From NCBI GenBank assembly GCA_018668195.1, contig JABITU010000075.1, forward strand, positions 1-6,614: a stretch of DNA of 6,614 nt, given 5' to 3'. The notes beneath the pieces were generated by a model that was not told the DNA's origin, searched no databases, and saw only the letters and a program-made list of their open reading frames with translations. The position numbers were made by a program, and so were the translations under genes. Positions 5,794 to 6,614 of the stretch are shown here, piece after piece. The first letter of the stretch is position 1. Each line of letters begins with the position of its first letter. This DNA is from Tateyamaria sp. Its GTDB lineage: Bacteria; Pseudomonadota; Alphaproteobacteria; Rhodobacterales; Rhodobacteraceae.

Positions 5794-6614
5794 ATGGAGA
5801 TCAAGACCATAGGAATCGTTGGGGCTGGACAAATGGGCAATGGTATTGCGCATGTGATGGCACTGGCCGGTTATGATGTCATGGTCAACGATGTCTCAAG
5901 AGATGCCTTGCAATCTGCTGTGGCAACCATCGACCGAAATCTTGAACGTCAGGTCAGCCGCGCCAAAATCTCGGCGGATGAAAAGGCTGCTGCAATGTCC
6001 CGAATTGCAACCACTCAGGTTCTGACTGATCTGGGTCAAAACGATCTGGTGATCGAGGCAGCTACAGAACGCGAGACCATCAAGCAGGCAATCTTTGAGG
6101 ATCTTGTCCCGCACCTGCAACCCCATACGATCCTGACATCCAACACCTCTTCTATTTCGATCACGCGCTTGGCCAGTCGGACAGACCGGCCAGAAAAATT
6201 CATGGGGTTTCACTTTATGAATCCCGTACCTGTGATGCAATTGGTAGAATTGATCCGAGGCATTGCAACAGATTCCGAAACATATGATGCGTGCAAGGTC
6301 GTAGTAGACAAGCTGGGCAAAACAGCCGCCAGTGCAGAGGATTTCCCAGCCTTTATCGTTAACCGTATTCTGATGCCCATGATCAACGAGGCGGTTTATA
6401 CGCTGTATGAGGGTGTGGGATCGGTCCAGTCCATCGACTCATCGTTGAAACTGGGGGCGAATCATCCGATGGGCCCATTAGAACTTGCCGACTTTATTGG
6501 GCTGGACACGTGCCTCGCGATCATGAACGTGCTGCATGAAGGTTTGGCAGATACCAAGTACCGCCCATGCCCGTTGTTGACAAAATATGTCGAAGCAGGG
6601 TGGCTGGGACGCAA
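5794..6614 (+). CDS. hbd: 3-hydroxybutyryl-CoA dehydrogenase (cut at 3' end by window edge)
   Basis: This cytoplasmic enzyme interconverts 3-hydroxybutyryl-CoA (or similar short-chain 3-hydroxyacyl-CoA) and acetoacetyl-CoA with NAD(P). The 273 visible codons hold a Rossmann domain starting IGIVGAGQMGNGIAHVMA (GAGQMG at 10-15), Asp33 at the end of the second strand, as expected for NAD binding, IEAATE (88-93), NTSS (117-120), the signature GFHFMNPVPVMQLVELI (138-154) and FIVNR (187-191). The catalytic His140 and Glu152, with Ser119 and Asn190, keep the spacing known for the human enzyme (137/158/170/208). The C-terminal dimerisation domain includes LGANHPMGPLELADFIGLD (220-238) and stops at GWLGR, so only about 20 residues, normally a KTGRGFYDY-like tail, are missing. 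GGAG at 5784-5787, six bases upstream, supports the ATG. Butanoate or polyhydroxybutyrate metabolism and beta-oxidation are the likely settings, with ETF encoded nearby. Confidence 0.95.
   Translation, partial: MEIKTIGIVGAGQMGNGIAHVMALAGYDVMVNDVSRDALQSAVATIDRNLERQVSRAKISADEKAAAMSRIATTQVLTDLGQNDLVIEAATERETIKQAIFEDLVPHLQPHTILTSNTSSISITRLASRTDRPEKFMGFHFMNPVPVMQLVELIRGIATDSETYDACKVVVDKLGKTAASAEDFPAFIVNRILMPMINEAVYTLYEGVGSVQSIDSSLKLGANHPMGPLELADFIGLDTCLAIMNVLHEGLADTKYRPCPLLTKYVEAGWLGR

Overview
The window looks like chromosome from a marine alphaproteobacterium of the Roseobacter/Rhodobacteraceae group. This rests on the style of the proteins (ParC, group I electron-transfer flavoprotein, a DUF6473-type protein, a small twin-membrane HIG1-like protein) and on their order, which I recall as usual for that group. 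No database search was possible, so the taxon is an inference. I see no mobile element, tRNA, rRNA, CRISPR array or phage gene. Seven complete genes, one gene cut by the left edge and one by the right edge fill almost all of the window.

Left part (1-2035): the 5' end of parC (topoisomerase IV subunit A) runs leftward. A 228-base divergent gap, with a pair of GTATACA repeats near its right end, separates it from a rightward gene for an anchored or exported SH3b-domain protein. A short-chain dehydrogenase/reductase (SDR) follows 56 bases later and may be cotranscribed.

Middle (2118-4818): a 69-residue twin-membrane protein with the HIG1 signature RxRxxxQ sits two bases before a PduO-type cobalamin adenosyltransferase. 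A 169-base leader with several inverted repeats comes next, then etfB and etfA, joined by a one-base TAATG overlap. A clear rho-independent terminator closes this block. ETF carries electrons from acyl-CoA dehydrogenases to ETF:ubiquinone oxidoreductase. The adenosyltransferase makes the coenzyme for B12 mutases such as methylmalonyl-CoA mutase. The HIG1-like protein would sit in the inner membrane, possibly near a respiratory complex. Together they suggest acyl-CoA and short-chain fatty acid oxidation coupled to the respiratory chain.

Right part (4817-6614): a leftward gene for a DUF6473-like protein of unknown function converges on etfA, its stop codon lying in the terminator T-tract. It diverges from hbd (3-hydroxybutyryl-CoA dehydrogenase), which lacks only about its last 20 residues at the window edge. 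The hbd leader holds a hairpin and an upstream stretch able to pair with its ribosome binding site.

The genes are mostly housekeeping or central metabolism. The least explained parts are the DUF6473 protein, which carries hints of a degenerate SGNH-hydrolase layout, the HIG1-like protein beside the B12/ETF genes, and the structured leaders of etfB and hbd.
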